Of a DNA stretch of 64,000 nucleotides, positions 44,430 to 55,500 are shown in pieces (the stretch's first letter is position 1; each line of letters begins with the position of its first letter). Location of the stretch: NCBI GenBank assembly GCA_026826555.1, contig JAKSZT010054335.1, positions 2,750,392 to 2,814,391 of the forward strand, read 5' to 3'. This stretch comes from Tolypeutes matacus. Taxonomy: Eukaryota > Chordata > Mammalia > Cingulata > Chlamyphoridae. The notes under the pieces were generated by a model. That model was not told where the DNA came from. It ran no database searches and worked only from the letters and a program-made list of their open reading frames with translations. The position numbers and the translations under genes are program-made.

Positions 44430-45085
44430 ATTGTTCTGCAATAAGAACATCTACCCAGTGCACACATCCATGTATATAAAACACGAAGGAACATTAGTCG
44501 GCTTTGAAAAGAAACGAAGCTCTGAAATAGACATGCAACATGGGTGGACCTTAAATGCATCAAGGCTGCCTTGATGACATAACCAGACAGGAAAAGGCAG
44601 ATGCTGTACCATCTTGCTGAAATGAAATACTTAGAATAAGCAAATGCATCAAGTTGGAAACCAGAATACAGGTTCCGAGGGGCTGGGGTGGGGCAGGGAA
44701 CAGGTTGGGAAAAGTTTTGGGATGGAAGGTGGTGATGGTGGCATCACACTGTGAAGGTAATTAGCTGCACTGAACTGTACATCTACATGTGGGTAAAGGG
44801 GTATTTTAGGTTGTATATTACTAGAGTAAAAATTAAAAACAAAACAAAACAAAAACTACAGGACTGTACAAAACGAACAGTGGGCCCTAACGTAAAGTCC
44901 GGATCACAGTAGCCTAGTTATAATGACATTGGTCCATCAGTTGTAATGGATGTGCTGCACTAACGCCAAGTGTTAGTAACAGGGAAACTGTGTGTGTGTG
45001 AGGGTGGGGTACAGGGGAGCTCTGTATTTTTGGTGCAGATTTTCTATGAAACTACAACTTCTCTAATAAAAATAAATAAATAAAA
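44430..45085 (+). mobile_element. L1 3' end and 3' UTR
   Basis: Late ORF2 traces (CATTAGTCGGCTTTGAAAAG, AAGGCAGATGCTGTACCATC), then UTR blocks GTTTTGGGATGGAAGGTGGT and GTAATTAGCTGCACTGAAC, an A-rich end at 44830-44855, and a second UTR-like block to ATAAAAATAAATAAATAAAA. Two L1 3' ends in series are possible. Confidence 0.65.
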
Positions 45086-46467
45086 GGGAAAAATACCATC
45101 AGGGCATCTACAGATATCTTTCTCTCCCTTGAAATTATCAGACACCACGTCTACATGATTTATATGTTTATAATTTTGTTGAAATTAATAAATACAGCAT
45201 ATATGTACTGCAAAACAAGAGCTATAATAATTCACAGCCACTTTTCATAAAAAGCTATGAAGAAAGTCTTCCCAAGTTATTTTATGAAGAAATCTGGATT
45301 TGGAGAAGTAGACTGATACATCAAGATTAAGAGCTACTTCACAGTGCCTAAGGGAGGTAAAGAATCTCAGTGCAGGTCTCAAAATTAAAGTACTGACGAA
45401 ATACCTGGCGATCACAGGAGTTACAAGCTTGAGACAGAAATCAGGAAAGAAAAGTCACTGTCTGACTATAAAAAGGCCAGAAAAACAGAGACTTCCATTT
45501 GGATAGAGAACTCATCCACACATTTAAAATGATTTAGATTTTGGACAAGAGACTAGTCTCAAAGCAGCAGAAAAAAACAGCAGAAGACAGGAAACCATCC
45601 AAACGCCATGGCTGGAAATCCCTGAATGAATTATGGGACATTCGCACAGTGGCACACCATAGAGTTGTTAAAGAGACGATGGGTAATTCTCTAGGTGTTG
45701 GCACAGAGCTACTCTAAAGCATATTGAGAGAAAGAAAAAATGTGTACAGAACGCTAGCATTTGCATTAAACAGACACGCATTTCCATGTGCATGCACCAA
45801 GTTCTTCTGGAAGATTAAATACAAAACTGGTGGCAGTGGTTCACAGGGGAAGGGGGTGGGGAGGCAGTGGGGGTAGCAGAGGGAGCGGGGGAGGCACGCA
45901 AGGGGGAGGGGCCCTTAGCTCAGGCCCGTTCATCCTAGATGAATGCATATAGAAGTGTTTTCCAATGTAACACTCAGGTTTTGCTTTGCCTTAAGAGGCC
46001 CAGAGAGGACACTGGAGGTTGGTGTTACTGCATGCAGCTGGCTGTCAGCATGTCCTTCCAAGGCTCCAGGTGCTTCTGGCATTTAGCTCCCGCCCACCAC
46101 CCCTCCCGAGGGCCCCTGTGGGTCTTCACCCGTTCTGACTGCAGGAACACTCTGGATGAATGGCTGGATTTGGTCAAGGATTTTTAGGGTGTTTGTGCGA
46201 GTGTGTCCATTAAAACCTTTTTCAACTAGAAATCCCTTCCTCTCTTCCTCTCTTATGGCCTACTGTGTCCCAGAACCAGAATCTCAATAATACTCAGGAC
46301 CTGGGTTCAGAAAGGCCATTAAAAAAAAAGACCAAACCATTTTTATTTGGAAGTAATTATAGAATCACAGGAAGATGCAAAGAAACAGACTCTTCACGGG
46401 CCTCCCCAATGGTAGCATCTTGCACAGCTCCAGCACCACATCAAAACGAGGGAACTGACGTTGGGGC

Positions 46468-47518
46468 TGTAGCAGTTTGATATTATTTATCAATTCCAAA
46501 AAGAGATATTATGTTTGTAAACTGGTCTGTTTCTCTGGGCATGATACTTTTTTTTTTTAAAGGTTTATTTACTTTATCCATTTTAAACGCCCCCCCCCCC
46601 ATTCACTGGGCAATTCCCTGTGTCTGTTTCCTGCCACCTCTTCTCATCCTCCTCCTACAGTCTTCACCAGGATTCGATCCTGGAGACCTCCGATGTAGGA
46701 GAGAGGTATTCTGCCACCTGCGCCACCTCGGCTCCTGGTTTTCGGAGCTTTCAGAGCATCTCGTCTTGTCTCTCCCCTGTGTCTCTCTCCTGTTACGTCA
46801 TCATCTTGCTGCATGGCTCCCGGGGCCTGGTGGCTCACCGGCACACAGAGCCTGGCAGCCCATGTGCCTTCTATATATATATATTTTTGTTTTACCGGGA
46901 GGTCCCGGGGATCGTACCCAGGTCCCTCCATATGGCAGATAGATGCCCAGCCATTTGAGCCACATCCGCCCCCTGGGCATGATACTTTTTGATCGATTTA
47001 AATCCAAAGGTGTTACATTTGCTTGATTAAATCAAGATTAGGGCTTTGATTTGACCACATCATTAGGGCATGCAGGGTTGATTCCCACCCCCTTGGTGGG
47101 TCAATAAAACAGACTCTTACATGGAAGGAGATACACAGAGCAAGAGGACAGCTCCAAAGACACGGAAGGGAGATGAGCCATTTGCCTGATAGTTTACAGT
47201 CGACCTTGTGAAGAGAGCAGAGCAGCTGAGCCCAGAAAGAAACGAGCCCCGGGAAGAGAGACGAGACTTATCCGAGCCTACAGCTGAGATCGGAAGAAGT
47301 TGGACCCACGGAGCCTTAAGAGGAAGAAGGCAGCTGAACCCTTGCAGATGTCTGCATTTTGCTTCAACATGTGGCAACAGAGTATGGTAAAGAAGTAACC
47401 TTGAGTTGGACTCTTTAGGGCCTTTTATCTGTAAACTTTTATCCCAAATAAATATCCTTTATAAAAGCCAACAGATCTCCGGTACTTTGCATCAGCAGCC
47501 CTCTGGCTGACTAGTACA
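46468..47518 (+). mobile_element. MaLR-like LTR, copy 2; middle layer
   Basis: Starts TGTAGCAGTTTGATATTATT, ends CTCTGGCTGACTAGTACA, and matches the 30648-31188 copy along its length once the SINE is removed (about 620 bp). It shares AACTGGTCTGTTTCTCTGGG, the AAATAAATATCC poly(A)-signal region and GCATCAGCAGCCCTCTGG. The 5-mers beside it are GGGGC and GGCGC, one mismatch. A solo LTR without coding sequence. Confidence 0.75.
46553..46972 (-). mobile_element. Composite DAS-type SINE; inner layer
   Basis: A long form of about 420 bp with two tRNA-like modules on the minus strand. The head module contains GGGCGGATGTGGCTCAAATG and GGGTACGATCCCCGGGAC. The inner module contains GGAGCCGAGGTGGCGCAGGT and CCAGGATCGAATCCTGGTG. 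The 18-bp duplication CTGGGCATGATACTTTTT flanks it exactly (46535-46552 and 46973-46990), both copies within LTR sequence. Confidence 0.93.
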
Positions 47519-48814
47519 GGCGCCATCCCCAGAGCTGACCAGGTTTCACCAGCTTACAGAGCACTATAGCTTCGTGCAACTACCACCAGACACAGAACTG
47601 CTCTATCACCGAGGCTCTCTGGCGCTGCCCCTTACAGCCCCTGCCCCTCCGTCCCAACCCCTGGCACCCACTCATCTGCTCTCCATCTCTATAATTTTAT
47701 TTCAAGAATGTTACATAAACGGAATCATACGGTATATAATCTTTTGAGACTGGCCTTTTCCACTCAGCATAATTCCCTCGAGATCCAGGCAAGCTGTTGT
47801 GTGCTCAAAAGATCATTTTTGATGATGAAATTACATCTCCAAGAAGAATACCAGGTAAATCCCAATTTGGTGACTTTCTGCCCTTTTACTCTCCACCAGC
47901 AAAGGAAACCTCGTGCCCTTGTCTGGACGTTTCCCAAAGCAAGCAGTTGACACCCTCACGGGGGGAGGACAAGACTCCACGATGGTAAATGAAAGATAAC
48001 TTTGTAGGTGCAGGTGTGGTGTCTTTCACTCCTCAGATCAGAGGCTTCAGGAAGGAAGATTTCCTCATCCTGTAGGAGTCCACAATGGCCATTTTGCCAA
48101 CAGGACTGCAAACCTCTCCTAGAAGGCAGATTTCAGTTCTGCTGCTCTCTGGGGAGAATCTCTCCTATGAAAACCTGCCTTGCTGGGGAACTCTAGGAAA
48201 TGATCATTTCTAAACATTCTCCCCGCACCTGCCATATTCCCTTTCTAGTCATTCTCAGGATATCTTTCTAAGGTGCAGGAATGAAACCTGGAGCTATAGG
48301 AAAGCTAAGTGTTCTAGAATAAATGAAGTGGGGGTGGGGGTGAGAACTGCCCCAGAGCCTGGGATGAGAATGACTGACCCTGTGGCAACGGCAAGGATAG
48401 CGTTTGCAAAGGGCTTTTGACACCTCGCTACCCCTGACCACCTGCTGCAGGGGAGGATGCAATGGGGCCCCACCTCTCCTGAGGGCACCTGGCTGCATCC
48501 AGGGATTAGTGCCAGGGTGGCCTGCCTTCATGGGGCTCCTCCCTGGACGGCGCTCTGCCCCCAGCTGCTTGCCCCGAAAGCACCCACGTGGGAGAGTCAG
48601 GAGACAAAGGCTCCCCGTGGTTTCTTGGAATTGAAGGGAAAAAAAATAGTTGCTAGGGGTTTGTCAAGCTTGAGCTGAGACCTTCTCCTCACTTGAAACT
48701 CTGATGCCCCCTGCTCAGACCGCCTCCCAGGCTTCCCACATCTGCCCAGAGCGGAGCCTGGCCGTTGGGGCTCAGAGAATGGACGTGGAATGACTGAACG
48801 AACACTGAGCAGGA

Positions 48815-49452
48815 GGGATTCGGTCCAGACTGGCTCTTTATTATGAAACGGTTTGCCAAAGTCCCCACAGTGTTGAGTGCAGGAGAAGCCACGGAGCACA
48901 CACGGGCTAGTTCCTATCATACTGCTTTAGCACATGTCGTGCAAAGGAATGACAGGCTGGCAGGGGCCGGGCCGGGCCCCGGAGAGGGCAGGCCCCCTCT
49001 GCCCCGTCTCCCTGCTGCTGAGACTGGGAGGGCAACGCAGGAGTTTCTGAAAGTCCCGCTTCTGTCAGCCCTTCCTGGGAGAACCGAAGTGAAGGAGGCA
49101 GACAGATCAGGTGGGACAAAGGAAGACGAGGAAAGGGAGAGACGCGTATATTCTAGGATGAGGAGCGCGCTGATTACAGTTCGATCAGCATCGTGTCACA
49201 GCGCACGAGGGCTAAGCAGACCTACAGTGTGCTGTTTGAAAGACTTGCCGTGCCCACCAACGCCGAGTGACTGAGCCCCCGCGTCCCGCCCAGGGAGACG
49301 CTCAGGAGCTACCTGAGCACCAGGTGGCTGCAGCCGGGCAGCTTACACACCAGCTCCTTCAGGGCGCTGTGGCCGGCCAGCCAGGAGCGGGTGGGAGCCC
49401 TGCCCTCTAGTCTGCTCCAAAGCACCCCAGACATAGCAGCAGCCGAGTCCAC
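48815..49452 (-). other. Candidate cryptic terminal exon inside LARS2 intron
   Basis: On the minus strand, an acceptor-like GCTTGCTGGCTTCACAG-type end precedes 49452. From there a 47-codon open frame (reaching Leu-Val-Leu-Arg) ends in TAG at 49309. About 470 bp of non-repeat sequence follows to AATAAA (plus TTTATT, 48837-48842). Old L1 sequence lies upstream. If LARS2 exon 55389-55500 spliced here, the phase would select another frame, which ends at a TAA after about 37 codons. It could be an alternative LARS2 end, an unrelated transcript end, a retrocopy fragment or chance. No protein family recognised. Confidence 0.25.
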
Positions 49453-49499
49453 CTGTGAAGCCAGCAAGACCCTGATTCCCAGACCTGGCAACGCACGCT

Positions 49500-50830
49500 G
49501 AGAACTAGCCTCGCTTCAGAAAATAACTGAAATGCTAAAGGAAACACTAGCAAATGGAACTTCTTATTTTCAAATAGGACTGAACTGTATCTTAAAAGCC
49601 TACCATACAATGATAAAGATGCATTTATCCCAGGATGGCTTAGTATTAGGCAATCAATTACCTGGGCATAAATCACATTAAAAGAGCAAAGGGGAAAATG
49701 AAAAGCAGATGACACGTCACCTCAACAACTGCGCGACGGACACTGAGTGAAACAAGACTCCCTTTCCTGATGCGAGCTCTGGTAACAAGGCCAGGAGCCC
49801 ACTTCCTCAACAGGACAGGGAACATCCGCCCTAAGCCGAGAGCCACAGCAAACCCTGCAGGGAAGGGCTAGTTTCGTTAAGCCCTTGTCCGTCACCACCG
49901 CTCTTCCACACGTGGAGGGTTTTCTAAGCAGCACCACAGAGAAAACACAGCAGGGCACAGAGAGGAGAGACAGGCTCGTGACTGCTCGGCATGGGAGCCT
50001 AGAAAGTTCCAGACGACTTAACTCACCAAGAAAAGAGTAAGAGAGATGGATAGAGAGCTTGGGGAGAGAATACACAAATATGGATAATTTTTAAAATTAC
50101 AGACCAGCCACAACCCATCAGAAAATATAACCGAAAAGTTTCCAGTCAAAGAACAAAAAAAAGTAAAGTAAAATAAAACAAAATAAAATCCTTGAGAATA
50201 ACCGTACTAAGAAATGTCACACGGCCGGCATGAGGAGAACTATAACCCCGACTGAACGCGTGACAGAGTCTTGAACGGGCAGAGGGGACGGGCATGGTCG
50301 TGGAGGAAAGCCCAGATGGGGCTAAGATGTGAAACCTTCTCAAACGAATTCTAGGCTTGACTTAATTTCTATCAAAATCTTAAGGAGATTTTGGGATAAT
50401 GTAACACAATTATACCACAGTTCCACTGAGAACAATAAACAGGTGAGAAAAGCCAAAATAATTATGAGAAAGACACGAACAGGGGGCTTGCCCTAACAGA
50501 TACTAAAATTGTTGGCAAAAACTCAATCATTAAATCAGTAAAACAGAACAAACAGTTCAAAAACAGTCCCCAGAGTGGAAGCTGGGATAACTTTTCGGGA
50601 AAATAACTTGGCACTCTATATCAAGAGTCTTAAATATATTCATATCTTTGCTACTTCAGGGAAATCATTTCAAGTGGAAATAAAGATTTATGGACAGAAA
50701 TGCCCACAGCAGGATTATTTATGGAAGTGAAACGTTGGCTACATTAGTGGGATTGCCAGAGAGCCATGGCGCACGTGGGCAATTAAGGCAGCTCTTAAGC
50801 ATGTTTATGGCTTATTTTTAAACTGAAAAT
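49500..50830 (+). mobile_element. Old L1 ORF2 portion
   Basis: GATAAAGATGCATTTATCCC, GGCTTAGTATTAGGCAATCA, then GCCAAAATAATTATGAGAAA, AACAGGGGGCTTGCCCTAAC, CAGAACAAACAGTTCAAAAA and TGCCCACAGCAGGATTATTT follow L1 ORF2 in order on the plus strand. Many stops. Confidence 0.65.
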
Positions 50831-50859
50831 AGAGTGGGGTTTTTGCCCTCTGTAAAGCA

Positions 50860-51330
50860 GCAATGGCCCAGCCGTCGCTCAGCCAGAACGAGCTGAAAGC
50901 AGAGACTCAGATACCTGCCTTGGTCACAGCTGCCCACGTGCCCGTCAACGACGACTGGGGGAATCAAGGAGAAATCACTTGTCTGCAAAGGAATGACGCT
51001 GGCCTTGAAGGCACCATGCTGAGTGAAGCAGGTCAGACACTCGAGGACAAATGTCGCATGATCTCACTGATATGAAATAACCAGAATACGCAGCCACAGG
51101 GACTCAGAGCAGAGCACAGGGTCCCGGGAGCAGGGGCGGGGCTGGGGGAGGTGGATGCTTACTTGGCACCGAGTTTCTGCTTGGGGTGATGGAAACGTTG
51201 CGGTCAGGGGTGGCAGTGACGGCGGCTCAGCACTGCGACTGTGATGAATGCCCCTGAGCTGTGTACTTGGAAATGCTGAACATGGGAAATGTTCTGTTGT
51301 GTATATGTTACAATAAAAATAAACATAAAA
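50860..51330 (+). mobile_element. L1 3' end with UTR
   Basis: GAGTGAAGCAGGTCAGACAC, GACAAATGTCGCATGATCTC, the UTR block TTTCTGCTTGGGGTGATGGA, and GGAAATGTTCTGTTGTGTAT with an A-rich end to 51330. 5'-truncated. Confidence 0.75.
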
Positions 51331-51882
51331 AAGCAAACAACAACAAAACTGCTGCTGCACATGCGGACCTGAGGGTCTAAAGCTGCCCCCACAGGAGGCA
51401 GGGGGCCTCGGGCACTGACCCAGGGCCCCGGGGCTGAGCTCTAAGGCTTCTGTACCTGTGCTGGGCCTGGAAGTGTGCGTGTCCCCAGACCTCCATCCTC
51501 ACAGCTGCAAGGTGCGAGCTGTAGCCCAGGATTTGAGATGGGACAGGCGCAGGCAGGCGCGTTACCACCAAAGGACTGCCGAGTTCCCACTCGGCGTCTG
51601 AAACCGTGACAGCTGCTCTCGTCTCTAAGAACATCCACAAAGTCCCAGGGGACTTCTGGAACCTGATTTGGGGACGTGCATCACAAGCCTTCAGGTTTTG
51701 TATCGCTTCTGACCCAGCAATCACACTCAGGTGTTTTAAGAAGTAATTTTGAATGTGAACCAGATATTATCAAGTTAGCTTTTAAAAAACAATGTATAAT
51801 CATAAACAGTGGGGGAACTGGGTAAATCCAAACAACAAAATACTATAATCATCTAGAAGGGTGTCATCAAGGAATAATGGTA

Positions 51883-52098
51883 AATGGCGGTGGCTCGATT
51901 GGTTGGGCTCCGGGATACCATACGGGAGGCCCTGGGTTCGATTCCCGGGGCCTCCTGGTGAAGGCAAGCCGGCCCCCTGCGCAGAGCAAGACGACGCAAC
52001 AAAGGGAGACAAGCAGACACAGAAAAATGCACAGCAAATGGGCACAATGAGCACAAGCAGCAACCGGGGGATAAATAAATAAATAAAATAAATCTTAA
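51883..52098 (+). mobile_element. DAS-type SINE, alternative tail
   Basis: Head GGCGGTGGCTCGATTGGTTG, ACCATACGGGAGGCCCTGGG and box B region GGTTCGATTCCCGGGG, as in DAS-SINEs. The body then differs (GCAGAGCAAGACGACGCAAC, GGGAGACAAGCAGACACAG) before ending AGCACAAGCAGCAACCGGG and ATAAATAAATAAA. This body resembles the outer part of the long composite forms. Confidence 0.88.
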
Positions 52099-52204
52099 AG
52101 AAAGAATATTTAACGACGCAGAAATAAACATGCTCGTGGAATATTTAAGTGAGCAAATCAGGTTATAAGATAACCTCTAGAGTAATAATAAAAGCAACTA
52201 GATG

Positions 52205-52562
52205 AGCAAGAGAAGAGAAACAAAGTGCTGGGACACACAACAAAAGGGAAGAATCTCAAAAATATTCTGCTAAATCAAATCAGCCAGACAGAAAAGACTG
52301 CATTGTGTGACTCCATTTACATGAAATTTCTGGAAGAGGCAAAACTATAGAGACAGAAAGCAGATCAACATGCCAGGGGCTGGGGACAGGGACGGGATTA
52401 AACGCAAACAGCCTGGGGGAAATTTTGGGGTAACGGACATGTTTTAAAGCTGGATTATGGTGATTGGCTGCACAACTGTATAAAGTTATTTAAATTATTT
52501 ACTTAAAATCCACTTAAAATGGGTGACTTTTATGGTATGTAAGTTTTACCTTAATAAAGAGA
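52205..52562 (+). mobile_element. L1 3' end with UTR
   Basis: AAATCAGCCAGACAGAAAAG, GTGTGACTCCATTTACATGA, CCAGGGGCTGGGGACAGG, TGATTGGCTGCACAACTGTA and TACCTTAATAAAGA run in L1 order on the plus strand. Confidence 0.7.
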
Positions 52563-53929
52563 TGTGACAACTAAACCGAAATAAAACAAAACCCAGCTAG
52601 GCAGGTGTGTCAGTCTAACCATCAGTCTGCGTAAGATGTCGACAGTGGTGGTTTACCTCTAGCGGTTAAGGGTAAGGGGATTTTTACGTTTTCCTCTGTG
52701 CTCACATGTGAGAATAAAAAAACAAAAAAAGCAGCTCCTGACATCCGAGAACTGGTCTGAGAACTACAGCTGGGCCTTGGGTTGCTGGAAGCTCCTGCCT
52801 GGTGCAAGGCCATGTGGGCCCCCTGTGGAGATAAACACGCTCACAGATCAGCATCACACAAGGCCCACACTGGGACCGGGGTGTGACGAGACGAGACGGA
52901 ACAAGCCCACTTTAGAAGTTTGTTTAAGCACAAAGACAAGGTCACTGTGCCACCCCAAAATGCCAAACATCTTCCTCTCTTGGCAAGTAGGAGTGACCGT
53001 CGCCTCTTCCCCATCAGAGCTGTATCCTGGCTCTGGTGTGCCCTCCCTATAGGTGAGATCTACTGAGATACCCATCACGGAATCCCCCACTTTCTTATTG
53101 CAGCCAATCTAGAGCAAACCCCCACCTCCTTAGATCTCCCCAAAACAGCCTGACCAAAGCCCAAATCCTGCTACGTCCTTTCCCACTCCCTCGTTTCCAT
53201 GCATCCAGCAGTGAACCACGTTGTCAGCTCCAGGTGCGCTCCAGGTGGAGCCGGCCGGGGGGCACTGACCATTGGAGCTTACCAGGGCTCAGCAGAGACC
53301 CTTACTGCTTCAGACTGGGGCCCTCGACTCAGTGGCAGCATGCACATCTGAGGCCCCGTGTCTCCCTGCCCTTGGCCAGGAGCTCAGGTCGCCCTGAACT
53401 GAACTCCTATATTTTGGTGGAGCCCCTGGTGTTGCATTTATTTTGTTTTTCTAAGAAAAAGGTGCCTTTGGGAGTTTTGGTTTCTGCTCACATGTGCACT
53501 GTCCGTTGGTGAAATTGACTTTTAGCATCTTAAAACTTGTCAGCCTAATGTCTTGTCTGTCTTGTCTAGTCTTGAATATTGTGTGTCTGTAAGAGAAGCT
53601 CAGGAGAGGACGGGCGGAGGCTGAGGCTGAGACTCCAGGGAGCTGAGGCTCCAGGAGGTTTCTCTGGACAAACGTGGTCCCGAGTCTCCATTTCAAAACC
53701 ACCTCGGGACTCCTCCATGCTGTCTGTGTGTCCTTGAGGACTGCTTTGATCTCAGGCTCATCTGCCTGGACTAAGGAGGCGCTGCCCAGCCCCTGGCGGT
53801 GCAGACACACTCGAGCAGGCTCTGGAGACGAGCCTGCCCGAGCACTAAGCCAGGGGACCCCGTTCTCACGGCGTTTCGTCTAAAGCCGGGCCTCTTCCAG
53901 GCAGGCCCTCTCTTCCCTCGTGTTTCCTC

Positions 53930-54600
53930 ACTACATCCTAACCCCTGTGCGTGTTCTTCTGAGCGATATAATTTCACCAAAGAGAATCTGGAGTTGCAGC
54001 AGCCACTTTAGGGGACTTTTGATGTGTACAAGTTGTTCATCTGAGAGCCCCCTTAGAACAAAAAGGAAACAAAATTCCAGCAGTTGCTTTAATGGGTATG
54101 AGGAAGCTTCCAAACACAATTTGGATGCAAAAATTGCTTCCCTAAAAGATTCTTTAGCTAAAGCTAATGCAAAAAATGTAAGAAATTTAAAAAACCGTCT
54201 CCCTTGTAGAGCCACCAAAAACCCCACGGCACAAACTTCAGCACTTGGTCGACCCTTTTGAAGAGGCTTAAGATACCAGGAAGGACACAGATGTAAGCTC
54301 ATGGCTTTACAATTAATGTAACTAAACAGGCCCTCTTAAAAGTGTGTGTGTGGGCAGGTGGCACTGGAAAAAGGACTGTCCCATCTTAGCATTGGAGAAA
54401 AAAGAACCAATGAGGCATCAGGAAGGAACGCTGAGGGGGAATGTAGCTGCCCGTTCCCAATGAATCCCTTAAATCCACAAGGAAACTATCTTTAATAACT
54501 CAAGGACATACATGGTAGATTTGGGCACTACTCCGTCAACTGTGAATGCTACCACATTTTCTGGCCCTCACCAGCCACCTGCATTTCTTCCTGGTGACGC
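53930..54600 (+). mobile_element. Decayed endogenous retrovirus gag-pro relic
   Basis: At 54347-54382 one plus frame carries C-x4-H-x4-C with Trp-Lys-Lys between His and the last Cys, then Pro. This is the second half of a gag nucleocapsid zinc knuckle; the first Cys is absent. In the same frame, 45 codons on (54515-54547), is Val-Asp-x-Gly-x-Thr-x-Ser, a degraded aspartic-protease active site. Spacing and shared frame suit a gammaretrovirus-like (class I) gag-pro junction. Stops and frameshifts break every frame, upstream capsid sequence is unrecognisable, and no pol was seen. No function is possible. Confidence 0.55.
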
Positions 54601-55388
54601 CTCATCAGTGTTTAACTAGGAGAGACCTTTTACGTAAATAAAGTTGCCAAAGCAAATGCTCTTCATATGGACTATTTCTATTTGCGGCCTTTTGTTTGGA
54701 ATTATTGCTGGGACTTGTAAAATGTTCTGAAGAGGCTGCCCTCGGAGAGAAAAAGTCTGGAGTTCTTGTTCTGCCGCCCTCGGCTTCCATCTGAAAGCGT
54801 GGCCTTCCCGTGGTGGAGCTCTCCCTCCCTGCCTGTACTCCAGAACCACAGGCAGCTGGTTAAAGATACGGCTCCCTGCCCCCCCTTCCCGGGACCCCAG
54901 AATCAGGATTTCCAAGGGCTGGGTGGAAGGGCTTGCACTGAACCCACGGGAACCTCAGGCAGCCAGCCCTGCTTCGGGGCAGTTTTGGACAAACAGGTTT
55001 GGTGGGCAGGTCTGAATGATGGTCTCAGTGAGGAAGTTGTGGATCTGCAATTTAATTCCAGGTGCCCCCTCTCTATCTGTAAAGTATGAGTTTTCCACCT
55101 TGAAAAGGCTTTAGGGGGTCCTGACATGGGGTGGAGGGAGGCTGGGCTATGAGAAGGAATGCTCTGTAGTGCTATCAGGGCACACTGCTCCAAAGGCGCG
55201 TTGTCTGCCCCTCCAGCGGGGGTGACTGCGTGGAGGCAGTATCACCATTCAGGGTACAAAACAGAGGTCCCTGAGCACAGATGCCAGACCCAGTTCTACA
55301 GGTCACCTGAGGGCCGAATAATGCAGAGAAAGAGGCCTGGTCATACCCTGGTTTCCCAGCACGCGGCCAGGCGAGGGCCCCCACGTAC

Positions 55389-55500
55389 CTGCCCAGAGCT
55401 CCGAGGTGACGTGCGGGGCCATCGGCGCAGCCATCACCAGCAGGGCGCACAGGGCATCCTCAAACTCGGGGCTGTGGAGGACCACTGGCTGCGAAGCTTG
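55389..55500 (-). CDS. LARS2: LARS2 exon (anticodon-binding bundle)
   Basis: A 112-nt exon of 37 codons plus one base of a split Gly (residues about 765-801), [17 protein letters not shown] through HVTSELWA. The [12 protein letters not shown] stretch is the conserved LeuRS/ValRS/IleRS-type 'AP-x-x-PHxxEE(L)W' segment of the anticodon-binding helical bundle. Acceptor CCTCTCCCTCAG, donor GTACGTG. Phases agree with both neighbours. Confidence 0.96.

Larger units (their letters stand above)
46326..47830 (-). mobile_element. L1, antisense; outer layer of a three-layer nest
   Basis: The left part (46326-46467: TTTTTATTTGGAAGTAATTA, TAGAATCACAGGAAGATGCA, CCCAATGGTAGCATCTTGCA) and the right part (47519-47830: GTGCAACTACCACCAGACAC, CTCTCCATCTCTATAATTTT, ATAAACGGAATCATACGGTA, TTTCCACTCAGCATAATTCC) are consecutive parts of one antisense L1M. 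The LTR 46468-47518 interrupts them. Confidence 0.75.
39652..55388 (-). other. LARS2: LARS2 large intron: content
   Basis: 15.7 kb, dense in old repeats listed separately. Between them, 39860-40250 carries a sequence reminiscent of an old DNA-transposon end (TTACGTTCTGGACAGTTGCC, ACGAACGTTGAATCAG). 40250-42590, 43400-44420, 45620-46320 (probably L1-like), 47835-48810 and 54600-55388 show nothing I can name. No tRNA, snoRNA or microRNA hairpin stood out, but none was computed. Confidence 0.6.
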
